A stretch of DNA of 15,326 nt from an uncultured Lachnospiraceae bacterium (GTDB lineage: Bacteria > Bacillota > Clostridia > Lachnospirales > Lachnospiraceae). The notes beneath the pieces were generated by a model that made no database searches, was not told the origin of the DNA, and saw only the letters and a program-made list of their open reading frames with translations. Location of the stretch: assembly GCA_905233835.1 (NCBI GenBank), contig CAJOGB010000010.1, positions 1-15,326 on the forward strand, in the 5' to 3' direction. How positions within the stretch are numbered: position 1 is the stretch's first letter; every line of letters starts with the position of its first letter. A program made the translations under genes and the position numbers. Positions 1-6,622 of this stretch are shown piece after piece.

Positions 1-351
1 GGACAGCTTAAAAATGTAATGGCGACCTATTCGGAAGCCGAAGATTTGATTAATATCGGTGCATATAAGCCCGGTTCCAATAAAAATATTGATTTTGCGA
101 TTTCCAAAATCGATGCGGTAAATGAGTTCCTTTTACAGGAAACAGACGAGAAATTCGATTTTGAAAACGAAATCGCCATGCTCTTTGAAATGTTCCCGCT
201 TCCGGAGGAACCAAAGCCTGCAGCAAAGGAGATTCCTCTCGCAGAACCGGAATTTGAGGAGGAACCAAAAGAAGAGGTGACGGCAGAGGAAGAAGAACCG
301 GATGTATCCGCACTCCTTGCCGATCAAGATTCCTCTGATGGATTAGAGTAA
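1..351 (+). CDS. fliI: Flagellum-specific ATPase FliI, C-terminal fragment (5' end outside window)
   Basis: FliI is the cytoplasmic ATPase of the flagellar type III export apparatus; it forms a hexamer beneath the export gate and is related to the F1 beta subunit. The reading frame is open from base 1 and only the last 116 residues are present. The segment reading MATYSEAEDLINIGAY, followed by KPGSN and an INEFL-like helix, matches the C-terminal helical domain of FliI. The nucleotide-binding domain lies upstream of the window. The ATG at base 19 is internal and not the start. After the usual end of the family there is an unusual Pro/Glu-rich tail of about 50 residues, which begins near the FPLPEEP motif and is strongly acidic. 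The stop lies 43 bases before fliJ, the normal partner gene. Identification is by motif and neighbours; the function of the tail is unknown. Confidence 0.93.
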   Translation, partial: GQLKNVMATYSEAEDLINIGAYKPGSNKNIDFAISKIDAVNEFLLQETDEKFDFENEIAMLFEMFPLPEEPKPAAKEIPLAEPEFEEEPKEEVTAEEEEPDVSALLADQDSSDGLE

Positions 352-394
352 TCTGTATAGTCATCTCGAGGAAGGCAGCTGATGGAGATATAAT

Positions 395-838
395 ATGGCA
401 AAATTCGTATATCGAATGCAAAATATATTGAATCTTAAGGAAAAGTTGGAGTCTCAGGAAAAAATCGCTTTTTCTGTGGCGAATCAGCGGCTTTTGGAGG
501 AGCAGGATAAGTTATCTGCCCTTATGATTCGTAAAGCGGATTATGAAGCGCAGCTTAAGGAGATGACCCAAGGAACCCTTTCCATTCGGGATATTAAGAT
601 ATGTAAAGAATCCATTAATGCGATGAAATCCAAGATTCGCGATCAGTTGATGGAAGTTAGTCGTGCTCAAAAAGAATTGGAAATTGCACGTCGTCGTTTG
701 GATGAAATCATGAAAGAACGTAAAACCCACGAGAAACTGAGGGAAAAGGCGTTTGAGAACTTTAAAGAAGAGATAAAAGCAGAAGAAAGTAAGGAAAACG
801 ACCAGTTGGTCAGCTTTACCTATCATAATAAATCTTGA
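395..838 (+). CDS. fliJ: Flagellar export protein FliJ
   Basis: FliJ is the central stalk of the flagellar export ATPase ring. It resembles the F1 gamma subunit and helps couple FliI to the FlhA gate. The 147-residue product is almost entirely charged helix with heptad-like spacing, as expected for the two-helix coiled coil of FliJ. It begins MAKFVYRMQNILNLKEKLE, a typical FliJ opening, and ends in a VSFTYHNKS tail like the VSFRY endings of clostridial homologues. Length is normal for the family (about 145-150). The ATG at 395 has a GGAG at 384-387, seven bases upstream. It lies between fliI and the MotE-like gene, the usual order in Firmicutes. FliJ sequences are weakly conserved, so the call rests on the coiled-coil pattern, termini and position together. 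Confidence 0.93.
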   Translation: MAKFVYRMQNILNLKEKLESQEKIAFSVANQRLLEEQDKLSALMIRKADYEAQLKEMTQGTLSIRDIKICKESINAMKSKIRDQLMEVSRAQKELEIARRRLDEIMKERKTHEKLREKAFENFKEEIKAEESKENDQLVSFTYHNKS

Positions 839-849
839 TTGGAGTAGTC

Positions 850-1668
850 ATGGCAGACGAAGAATTATCGAAGAAAGAACAAAAGAAAAAAGAAAAAGAA
901 GCGAAAAAAGCCGCTAAGAAAGCTGCCAAAAAAGGCGCCGGCGACGAAGAAAACCTCGATGAAGAAGAAGGCGGATCCACCGCCTTAGTTGTGATTGTCG
1001 GAATTTTAATTGCCGTAGTTTGGCTTGCGATTTTTGCCCTTTTAATCAAGATGGACGTGGGTGGCATAGGCTCCACTGTTTTATATCCGATTTTAAAGGA
1101 CGTGCCTTATGTAAATCAGATTTTACCGGAAGTGGAAGAATATGCCGAAGAAGATGCGGCTTATCAGTTTGCCAGTGTGGATGATGCCGTTGTTCGCATT
1201 AAAGAGTTAGAAGCACAACTTGCAGATGCTCAGGCCTCCGGTACCGCGGATGCTACCCGTGTTGCAGAATTGGAAGCACAGGCTCAAGAATTGGCCATTT
1301 ATAAGGCAAACGAAAAAAAATTCGAAGAAACCAAAGAAAAATTCTATGAAGAGGTTGTTTTTGGAGACAAATCACCCGATATAGAAGAATATAAGAAGTA
1401 CTACGAGGCGATTGAACCTGAAAATGCTGAGGTTTTATATAAGCAGGTTGTGAAACAATCCGAGGCAAATCAGGAAATCAAAGATTACGCCAATACATAT
1501 TCCAGTATGAAGCCGGCACAAGCAGCTGCCATCTTTAATACCATGACAAATGATTTGAAATTGGTAGGAAAGATTTTATGGGCGATGGATACGGAATCCA
1601 GAGGGAAAATTCTCGGGGCCATGGATGCGGACATTGCGGCCAGTGTTACCAAACTCATGGAACCTTAG
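850..1668 (+). CDS. MotE/YlxF-like flagellar membrane protein with MgtE-N-like C-terminal domain
   Basis: This 272-residue protein occupies the position of B. subtilis ylxF, between fliJ and fliK. In order it shows a Lys/Ala/Glu-rich cytoplasmic N terminus (about 1-42), one transmembrane helix (about 44-66), a long helical or coiled-coil stretch (about 108-165), and a C-terminal helical domain (about 205-272). That last domain has SSMKPAQAAAIFNTM and a repeated ILWAMD / ILGAMD pattern, as in MgtE_N/FliG-like domains of the MotE family. MotE in alphaproteobacteria chaperones a periplasmic motility protein; a role in stator or export assembly here is inference only. I chose the ATG at 850 over the in-frame TTG at 835, because GGAG at 841-844 is well placed for 850, while 835 lies inside the end of fliJ. 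One-pass topology puts the C-terminal domain outside the membrane. Confidence 0.85.
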   Translation: MADEELSKKEQKKKEKEAKKAAKKAAKKGAGDEENLDEEEGGSTALVVIVGILIAVVWLAIFALLIKMDVGGIGSTVLYPILKDVPYVNQILPEVEEYAEEDAAYQFASVDDAVVRIKELEAQLADAQASGTADATRVAELEAQAQELAIYKANEKKFEETKEKFYEEVVFGDKSPDIEEYKKYYEAIEPENAEVLYKQVVKQSEANQEIKDYANTYSSMKPAQAAAIFNTMTNDLKLVGKILWAMDTESRGKILGAMDADIAASVTKLMEP

Positions 1669-1686
1669 AATTATATAAATTCAAGG

Positions 1687-1743
1687 ATGATCAATTTTTT
1701 TGCTACGGATGGCGAAGAAAGGAGAACTAAAAATCTCATATGA
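1687..1743 (+). other. Short upstream ORF (18 codons) overlapping the fliK start
   Basis: An ATG at 1687 opens an 18-codon frame that ends with TGA at 1741-1743, overlapping the fliK ATG as ATGA. The fliK start has an odd ribosome site: the only good GGAG (1721-1724) is 15 bases upstream, longer than usual. Ribosomes ending here could in principle re-initiate on fliK. Against this, the short ORF has only an AAGG directly abutting its ATG, so its own translation is doubtful. It is also in frame with the preceding MotE-like gene, after that gene's TAG at 1666-1668. It may well be chance. Confidence 0.2.
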
Positions 1744-3311
1744 CCAGCGCTAATGTGTCTCAGATTCCTTTTGGATTTATGGAGAACACAAAAGCCAAAT
1801 CCGCAGCGAAGTCAGAGGCTAATTCCGGTGATTTTATGCAGATGGTCACCAATTCTTTACAGTCCACTGATCAAAAGAATGATATGATATCTACTTTTGT
1901 TCAAGCACCACAAAGCGACAATAAAGAAGTTGCACCACAGCAGTCCTTTAATCAAACGGATTATTCAGCCAGAACGATTCCAAACAACAATCAGACTTCA
2001 CAGCAAATGTCACCGGAAACGGTTGGCGAAGCCATTGAAAAGGTGGATAAGTTTATTTCCGAAGTGAAATCGATTCTTTCCGAAGATATGGATGTATCGG
2101 ATGAGGAAATCAAAGAAGCCATGGAAATCTTAGGATTTAACATGATTGACTTAACACTTCCGGAAAACGTTTCAAAACTTCTTGGAGTTTTGGAAGGAGA
2201 TGAAAACGTATCTCTTATCCTAAACGATACGGTATCAAACGTTTTAAGCGATTTGGAACCGGTGATTTCAAATTTATTTGAAACTATGGAAGTTACAAAT
2301 ACGGATGCACTTAAAAACCTATTGGCAGAAAATGATTTGGTTGTAACGTATGACGGACTTGCAAAAGCTCCTGTTGATTTTGGACCTAACGGAGAGGTCA
2401 ACGGAGTGGAACTTTCTCAGGAGGAGACGGTTTCGCTTAAAGTCCTTAATACAGATCCATTGATTTTAAAAGAATCAAACCAAACGCCTACTACAGAAGA
2501 ACCTACAGGCCTTGAGGCTCCTGTAGATGTAAAGGCTCCACTTGTATCGGAAGAAACCAAGGTAAAAGCAGAACTTGAAAACTTTGATTTTGAAGAAGTT
2601 CAGGAAATGGAAACAGATAAAGCAATCGTTTCCGCTCCTAAGCCGGATTTGAATTCAAATTCGGAAAACTTCTTACAGAATCAAAACGGAAAGAAGAGTG
2701 AAAGTGGTTTTGAACCCAATGCAGTTACAAATACTTCCGTACATTATTCCACTAGCGTAACAACCGATTCTACAATCTCTTTTGAAAATGTTGTAAAAGA
2801 ATCTACTACTTCTTATACCAGCATTGATGTGGAAGATATTATGAATCAGATTGTTACTCAAACAAGAACCTCAGTATCAGAAAATCTTACCTCTATGGAG
2901 TTGGAACTTCATCCGGCATCCTTAGGAAAGATGTATTTACAGGTTACCGAATCTAACGGAACCATTTCCGCTAAACTGATTACGGAAAATCAGGATGTAA
3001 AAACGGCGATGGAAACACAGATGGCGATTTTAAAAGACACCTGGAATCAACAGGGAATGAAAGTAAATGCCATTGAGATTTCCGTAGGAACCAGAGAATT
3101 TGAAGAGCAGTTGGATGCACAGGCAAATGCCACATTTGAAAACGGATCTTCACAGTTTAACGGTTCAAATGAAGATAAGGAACCTTCCAGAGGTATCAGA
3201 AATCTTAACTTAAATGGTTTGGAAGAATTACCGGAGGATTTAACAGTAGAAGAACTCTTGACCGCCAAGATGATGAAAGATTCCGGAAATTCCATTAACT
3301 TTACCGCATAG
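1740..3311 (+). CDS. fliK: Flagellar hook-length control protein FliK
   Basis: FliK is secreted as a molecular ruler during hook growth, and its C-terminal domain switches FlhB from hook to filament substrate export. The 523-residue protein has a long, poorly conserved, Ser/Thr/Asn/Glu-rich N-terminal and central region, typical of FliK rulers. It has few aromatics and a helical patch near residues 95-150. The compact C-terminal Flg_hook domain at about 375-465 carries the family hallmark MELELHPASLGKMYLQV, then ISAKLIT and a helix before the VNAIEISV strand. The ATG at 1740 is the first start after an in-frame TAA at 1728, but its ribosome site is unusually distant. It follows the MotE-like gene and precedes flgD by 14 bases. 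Length is at the larger end for the family. Confidence 0.95.
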   Translation: MTSANVSQIPFGFMENTKAKSAAKSEANSGDFMQMVTNSLQSTDQKNDMISTFVQAPQSDNKEVAPQQSFNQTDYSARTIPNNNQTSQQMSPETVGEAIEKVDKFISEVKSILSEDMDVSDEEIKEAMEILGFNMIDLTLPENVSKLLGVLEGDENVSLILNDTVSNVLSDLEPVISNLFETMEVTNTDALKNLLAENDLVVTYDGLAKAPVDFGPNGEVNGVELSQEETVSLKVLNTDPLILKESNQTPTTEEPTGLEAPVDVKAPLVSEETKVKAELENFDFEEVQEMETDKAIVSAPKPDLNSNSENFLQNQNGKKSESGFEPNAVTNTSVHYSTSVTTDSTISFENVVKESTTSYTSIDVEDIMNQIVTQTRTSVSENLTSMELELHPASLGKMYLQVTESNGTISAKLITENQDVKTAMETQMAILKDTWNQQGMKVNAIEISVGTREFEEQLDAQANATFENGSSQFNGSNEDKEPSRGIRNLNLNGLEELPEDLTVEELLTAKMMKDSGNSINFTA

Positions 3312-3325
3312 AAAGGATATAAAAT

Positions 3326-3991
3326 ATGTCTTTAGTTGGTGAAATCAAAAACGGTCAGTATGTAAATGACAAAACAAAAACCACTGAGAATAAGGCAAAG
3401 TCTACCGCAGATCAGACCAAGGAAATGTTTTTACAGCTTCTTGTAACCGAGATGCAGTATCAGGATCCGCTTCAGCCTACGGATAATTCGGAATACGTAA
3501 AAGAGTTGGCTACCTTCTCTCAGGTAGAAGCTTTAAATTCCGTATCCGATAAGATGAATGAGTTACAGGCATCCGCTTTGGTTGGAAATTATGTAACATT
3601 AATCGGCGAAGACGGTAATGAAATCAAAGGTTGTGTTGATTATGTCACCACCGATTCCGATGCCATTAAAGTTTCCGTTGACGGAACACTTTATAACGTA
3701 GATGACATTCAAACCGTTCAGGATTCGACTTATTACGAAGCTGGTGTTTTGGCACAGACATTCAGTTCAAAAGTAGCAGCGTTGCCAAGTATATCAAACC
3801 TTAATGTGGCAAGAGATACTTCCGCAATCAATGAAGCCAGAACTTATTACAATGCATTAAGCGATTATGTAAAGAAGTTCGTTTCTCAGGATGATTTGTC
3901 AAAACTTACCGCACTGGAGAAAAAACTAAAGGGTGAGGATGAAACGAAAAAAACCGATGCCTCATCTACAACGCAAACTACCGGTGCTTAA
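3326..3991 (+). CDS. flgD: Flagellar hook assembly (cap) protein FlgD
   Basis: FlgD forms the scaffold cap on which FlgE subunits add to the growing hook, and then leaves. The 221-residue product has the canonical N-terminal export and assembly region: FLQLLVTEMQYQDPLQPTDN at about 35-54, then the ELATFSQVEALN motif at about 60-71. A short beta region follows (about 85-133, beginning LVGNYVTLIG). The usual larger FlgD core of Tudor/FnIII type is reduced. In its place residues about 142-203 form a helical module resembling repeats in Firmicutes surface proteins, followed by a Thr/Ser-rich low-complexity tail. The ATG at 3326 has AAAGGA at 3312-3317. It sits directly after fliK. The identification is firm from the N-terminal motif; the tail is atypical relative to well-studied FlgD proteins. 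Confidence 0.95.
   Translation: MSLVGEIKNGQYVNDKTKTTENKAKSTADQTKEMFLQLLVTEMQYQDPLQPTDNSEYVKELATFSQVEALNSVSDKMNELQASALVGNYVTLIGEDGNEIKGCVDYVTTDSDAIKVSVDGTLYNVDDIQTVQDSTYYEAGVLAQTFSSKVAALPSISNLNVARDTSAINEARTYYNALSDYVKKFVSQDDLSKLTALEKKLKGEDETKKTDASSTTQTTGA
3749..3934 (+). other. FlgD C-terminal helical repeat-like module
   Basis: This part of flgD encodes residues about 142-203, with the pattern VAALPS, then INEARTYYNALSDYVKKFV, then LSKLTALEKKL. It closely follows the recurrent surface-protein consensus of KVxALP, then I/VxxARxAYxALTxxQKxxV, then LxxLExxL. That consensus is known to me from many Firmicutes extracellular proteins, where it usually occurs in tandem; here there is one copy. The match is by eye. 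Confidence 0.6.
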
Positions 3992-4007
3992 AGGTACGGA
4001 GGAGATT

Positions 4008-4406
4008 ATGAATCATATTCAAAGTGGATTTACATCCATACAACAAGTAACCGATCGTTACCTGAATACTTCAAATAAAACTTCTGGCGTAAATATCTCC
4101 GATTCCTTTGCTTCTTATTTGCAGACACAAATCGATGAGGCAGAAAAAGCGGGAGAGGTAAAGTTCTCAAAACATGCCGCAAAACGTTTGGATGACAGAG
4201 ATATCATTATGACGGAAGAACAAAAATTAAGATTAAATGAGGGCATTTTAAAAGCCGGAGCCAAAGGTATTCAGGATTCTTTGGTAATGGTTGATTCCCT
4301 TGCTTTTATCGTAAATGTTCCCAGTAATACGGTAATCACCGCATTAGAATCCGATACTTCGGAAGACGGAATATTTACCAATATCGATGGAGCTGTTATA
4401 GCTTAG
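4008..4406 (+). CDS. Conserved flagellar operon protein (TIGR02530-like), role unknown
   Basis: A 132-residue protein sits between flgD and flgE, where many Bacillota encode a small 'flagellar operon protein'. The central signature VKFSKHAAKRLDDRDI matches the FSxHAxxRLxxRxI motif of that family. A Lys/Leu-rich helix follows, and then GIQDSLVMVDSLAFIVNVP, probably a beta-hairpin, with a short acidic end. There is no signal peptide or membrane segment. The ATG at 4008 is preferred because GGAGGAG-like sequence (3999-4004) lies just upstream. The in-frame extension up to 3933 lies wholly inside flgD and is not needed. Position suggests a hook-assembly role such as chaperone, substrate or regulator, but that is inference. 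The gene ends 13 bases before flgE. Confidence 0.85.
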   Translation: MNHIQSGFTSIQQVTDRYLNTSNKTSGVNISDSFASYLQTQIDEAEKAGEVKFSKHAAKRLDDRDIIMTEEQKLRLNEGILKAGAKGIQDSLVMVDSLAFIVNVPSNTVITALESDTSEDGIFTNIDGAVIA

Positions 4407-4419
4407 GAGGACAAAAACT

Positions 4420-6333
4420 ATGATGAGATCACTTTACTCTGGTGTATCCGGATTAAAAACACACCAGACAAAAATGGACGTTATCGGTAATAATATCGCC
4501 AACGTCAATACAGTAGCATTTAAATCATCCGGCGTAACTTTCGCCGATATTATGTATCAGACCACTTCCGGTGCTTCCGGTGCAACAGAAACCACCGGTG
4601 GTGTTAACCCGAAGCAGATTGGTCTCGGTGTTCAGTCCGGTTCCACAAAGGTATCCGTTACCTCTACCGGTTCCGCGCAGTCCACAGGAGATGCACTTGA
4701 TATTAAACTTACAGACGCAAACTCCACAAACTTCTTTATCGTAAACAACGGATCATCCAATTTGTTTACCCGTTCCGGATCCTTCTACTTAGACGGAAAC
4801 GGAAACCTTGCAATGACCTCTACCGGATATTTGGTACAGGGATGGCAGGTAGATAAAAACACCATGTCTATCGTTAAGGATACGGTTTCTCCTCTTCGTA
4901 TCATGCAGGCAGAAAACTTAACTTCAGCTCCGGAAGCTACCACAGATGCAAATGCATCCGGCGTTATCGATAAAAACGATACCAACGTTAAGAGTGAAAG
5001 CGGTTATACCATGTCCCTTTCTTTATACGACAACTTAGGTTATGCCTATACCGCTAAGTTTTCCGTTAAGGGTTTGGATACCGATGATAAATTAAATCTT
5101 ACTGGTGCTACCGATGCAGCCGGTCAAAAAACTGAAAACGATGGCTTAAACACCTATACAGTAAAGTTAACTGCCATTTACGATCAGAAGAATAACGATA
5201 TTTTAAAAGATTATTTGAACAATCAGGCTTCCATTCAGACACTTCAGAAAGCCTTGCAGGATGCAAAAGCAGCGTTTACTGCGACAGATACTACAAGTAC
5301 TGAGTATCAAACGCAGTTGACTGCAGTTCAATCTGCAGAAGCGGCTTTGGAAGCAGAAGAGAATGCTGTTATCGAAAAAATCTTTGGTAAAGCCAGCAAT
5401 TATGAAGCTACAGATTATGACGTTTCCGCTAACTACAAGTATTCCGGTGGCATCTATACCACTGCTGACGGAAACTATCAGTATAATCCGGCTGCACCGT
5501 CTACCACCGGCACCGCGGTTAAAGGTAATAAAAATGGTATTGTTGAAAACTCCGCTGGTGAGTTAGGTGTTTATATGACAAGTACGCTTACTCCTCCGGA
5601 AGCAGAGCAGTTTGTATCTTTACAGAAACTTTTCGGTTTAACTGCGAAACAGTCAGAAGCTGTTAAGCTTGCCATGAATGCTAATGCGGTTGATACTAGC
5701 ATGACCTGTAACGTTTCTATTACCGGTTCCACGCTTCATGTATTTAAGTCATCTGTAAACTACAGCTTGAATTTCAATGCTGCAAACGGTGTGTTTGATA
5801 ATATCAACGGTGATACCGCTGTAGATTTAAATATGGCAGTTTTGGGCGATCAGTTCTCAAATATCGCAGTAGATTTTACAAAGGTACTAAACTACGATAA
5901 CGGTAAGGTTTCTACCTTAGGTGTGGATCGTGGTACAGCTACAAACGCCGCAGTTGGCGCAGGTAAGAAACTTGGTGCATTAACCGGTGTATCCATCCAG
6001 CAGGATGGAAAGATTTACGGATCCTATGATAACGGTAATACAGTATTGCTTGGACAAATCGCGGTAGCACAGTTTGCTAATGCCTCCGGTTTGGAAGCTT
6101 TGGGAAATAACTGTTACGGTACAACGTTGAACTCCGGTGACTTCGATGGAATCGGACGAGATATCACAGCAGACGGTGGTTCTATGTCTACCGGACAGCT
6201 TGAAATGTCAAACGTTGACCTTTCTTCCGAGTTTACCGAGATGATTACCACACAGCGTGGTTTCCAGGCAAATTCAAGAATTATTACAGTTTCCGATACC
6301 ATGCTTGAGGAACTTACAAACTTAAAGAGATAA
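4420..6333 (+). CDS. flgE: Flagellar hook protein FlgE, large form
   Basis: FlgE polymerises outside the cell into the hook, the universal joint between rod and filament. The 637-residue protein has the axial N-terminal motif SLYSGVSGLKTHQTKMDVIGNNIANVNT. The matching C-terminal axial helix includes LEMSNVDLSSEFTEMITTQR and QANSRIITVSDTMLEELTNLKR (split here). Both are needed for the coiled-coil core of the hook. Salmonella FlgE is about 400 residues, so this one carries about 230 extra residues in the surface domains. Residues about 260-324 form an Ala/Gln/Glu-rich helical insertion. Two cysteines occur (about 430 and 565), uncommon in exported axial proteins. TAGGAGG (4404-4410) lies nine bases before the first of two adjacent ATGs (4420 and 4423). 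It is the last gene before a strong terminator, and so probably the end of a transcription unit. Confidence 0.96.
   Translation: MMRSLYSGVSGLKTHQTKMDVIGNNIANVNTVAFKSSGVTFADIMYQTTSGASGATETTGGVNPKQIGLGVQSGSTKVSVTSTGSAQSTGDALDIKLTDANSTNFFIVNNGSSNLFTRSGSFYLDGNGNLAMTSTGYLVQGWQVDKNTMSIVKDTVSPLRIMQAENLTSAPEATTDANASGVIDKNDTNVKSESGYTMSLSLYDNLGYAYTAKFSVKGLDTDDKLNLTGATDAAGQKTENDGLNTYTVKLTAIYDQKNNDILKDYLNNQASIQTLQKALQDAKAAFTATDTTSTEYQTQLTAVQSAEAALEAEENAVIEKIFGKASNYEATDYDVSANYKYSGGIYTTADGNYQYNPAAPSTTGTAVKGNKNGIVENSAGELGVYMTSTLTPPEAEQFVSLQKLFGLTAKQSEAVKLAMNANAVDTSMTCNVSITGSTLHVFKSSVNYSLNFNAANGVFDNINGDTAVDLNMAVLGDQFSNIAVDFTKVLNYDNGKVSTLGVDRGTATNAAVGAGKKLGALTGVSIQQDGKIYGSYDNGNTVLLGQIAVAQFANASGLEALGNNCYGTTLNSGDFDGIGRDITADGGSMSTGQLEMSNVDLSSEFTEMITTQRGFQANSRIITVSDTMLEELTNLKR
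5197..5393 (+). other. Helical/coiled-coil insertion within FlgE
   Basis: FlgE residues about 260-324 are dominated by Ala, Gln, Glu, Leu and Lys, with two predicted helices (around IQTLQKALQDAKAAF and QTQLTAVQSAEAALEAEE) separated by a Thr/Ser linker. The flanking FlgE sequence is Gly/Asn/Thr-rich beta structure, so this stands out as an inserted antiparallel helical hairpin in the outer hook domain. The structure is inferred from composition only. Confidence 0.5.
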
Positions 6334-6356
6334 TCTTTAATCTTATAAATGGCTTT

Positions 6357-6395
6357 AAACTGTGGTTTTCCGGCACCAGGAAGACCACAGTTTTT
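6357..6395 (+). terminator. Strong Rho-independent terminator after flgE
   Basis: The left arm (6357-6371, AAACTGTGGTTTTCC) pairs with the right arm (6379-6393, GGAAGACCACAGTTT) as a 15-bp stem with a single G-U wobble. The loop is 7 nt (GGCACCA). The run of T at 6391-6395 overlaps the end of the stem. It starts 23 bases after the flgE stop and points along the + strand. It should end, or strongly reduce, transcription from the fliI-flgE part of the locus. Confidence 0.9.
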
Positions 6396-6396
6396 G

Positions 6397-6412
6397 AATT
6401 TGTAGACAAATT
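6397..6412. promoter_or_regulatory. 16-bp palindrome just downstream of the terminator (possible operator)
   Basis: AATTTGT (6397-6403), a two-base centre AG, and ACAAATT (6406-6412) make a perfect 7+7 inverted repeat. It begins one base after the terminator T-run and overlaps a possible -35 hexamer TAGACA (6403-6408), which has a poor TATTTT at 6426-6431 seventeen bases on. The symmetry is what a dimeric repressor site looks like, but A/T-rich DNA yields such palindromes by chance and no regulator is identified. Confidence 0.3.
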
Positions 6413-6493
6413 AGACTCAATTCAATATTTTGTGCTTTTTGGATTGAAATTTTGAAAAAAGCAACAAGATAAAGTTTTTTTTAGAAAATAAAG

Positions 6494-6525
6494 TAGACAT
6501 CTGTATGAAAATCTAGTAATATTAT
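6494..6525 (+). promoter_or_regulatory. Candidate sigma-A promoter for the motA-flhA unit
   Basis: TAGACA (6494-6499, one mismatch to TTGACA) is followed after 17 bases by TAATAT (6517-6522), four of six matches to TATAAT. An overlapping TATTAT (6520-6525) is a better hexamer but at 20-base spacing. The site lies about 100 bases before motA and downstream of the strong terminator, where a new promoter would be expected. No convincing sigma-28 (SigD) site was found in the gap. The DNA is very A/T-rich, so chance matches are likely. Confidence 0.35.
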
Positions 6526-6610
6526 ATCAAGTGTAGATTTATATACTTTGAGAAATTGTTAGATTTTACTTATTTTTATACAAAATTCCGGTATATACAT
6601 AAGTTTTAGA

Positions 6611-6618
6611 GGGGTGAG
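6611..6618 (+). promoter_or_regulatory. motA: Ribosome binding site that decides the motA start
   Basis: GGGGTGAG, within AGAGGGGTGAG, resembles the AGGAGGTGA Shine-Dalgarno core. The in-frame GTG at 6614 lies inside this element and so cannot be the start it serves. The TTG at 6623, four bases past the element, is the sensible initiation codon and gives the typical MDIASLxGI opening of the family. Confidence 0.7.
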
Positions 6619-6622
6619 AATT

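Noticed and set aside
835..849. TTG at 835 as start of the MotE-like protein
   Set aside because: It lies in the end of fliJ and upstream of the GGAG at 841-844, which serves the ATG at 850.
816..1076. Antisense 86-residue frame with Phe/Ser-rich product opposite the MotE-like gene
   Set aside because: It mirrors the Lys/Glu-rich coding strand, lacks a ribosome site and has no recognisable domain.
1693..1701. T-run in the gap before fliK considered as a terminator
   Set aside because: No stable hairpin precedes it, and the genes on either side belong to the same operon.
3933..4007. N-terminal extension of the flagellar operon protein back to 3933
   Set aside because: It is wholly within flgD in another frame; the ATG at 4008 has a strong ribosome site and gives the family-like start.
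6434..6482. Weak hairpin GCTTTTT/AAAAAGC followed by a T-run at 6475-6482
   Set aside because: The stem is short and A/T-rich with a 15-base loop, and the T-run begins 12 bases later; not a convincing terminator or riboswitch.
6588..6596. CCGGTATAT as a possible sigma-28 (SigD) -10 box before motA
   Set aside because: It departs from CCGATA and there is no TAAA-like -35 at the proper distance.
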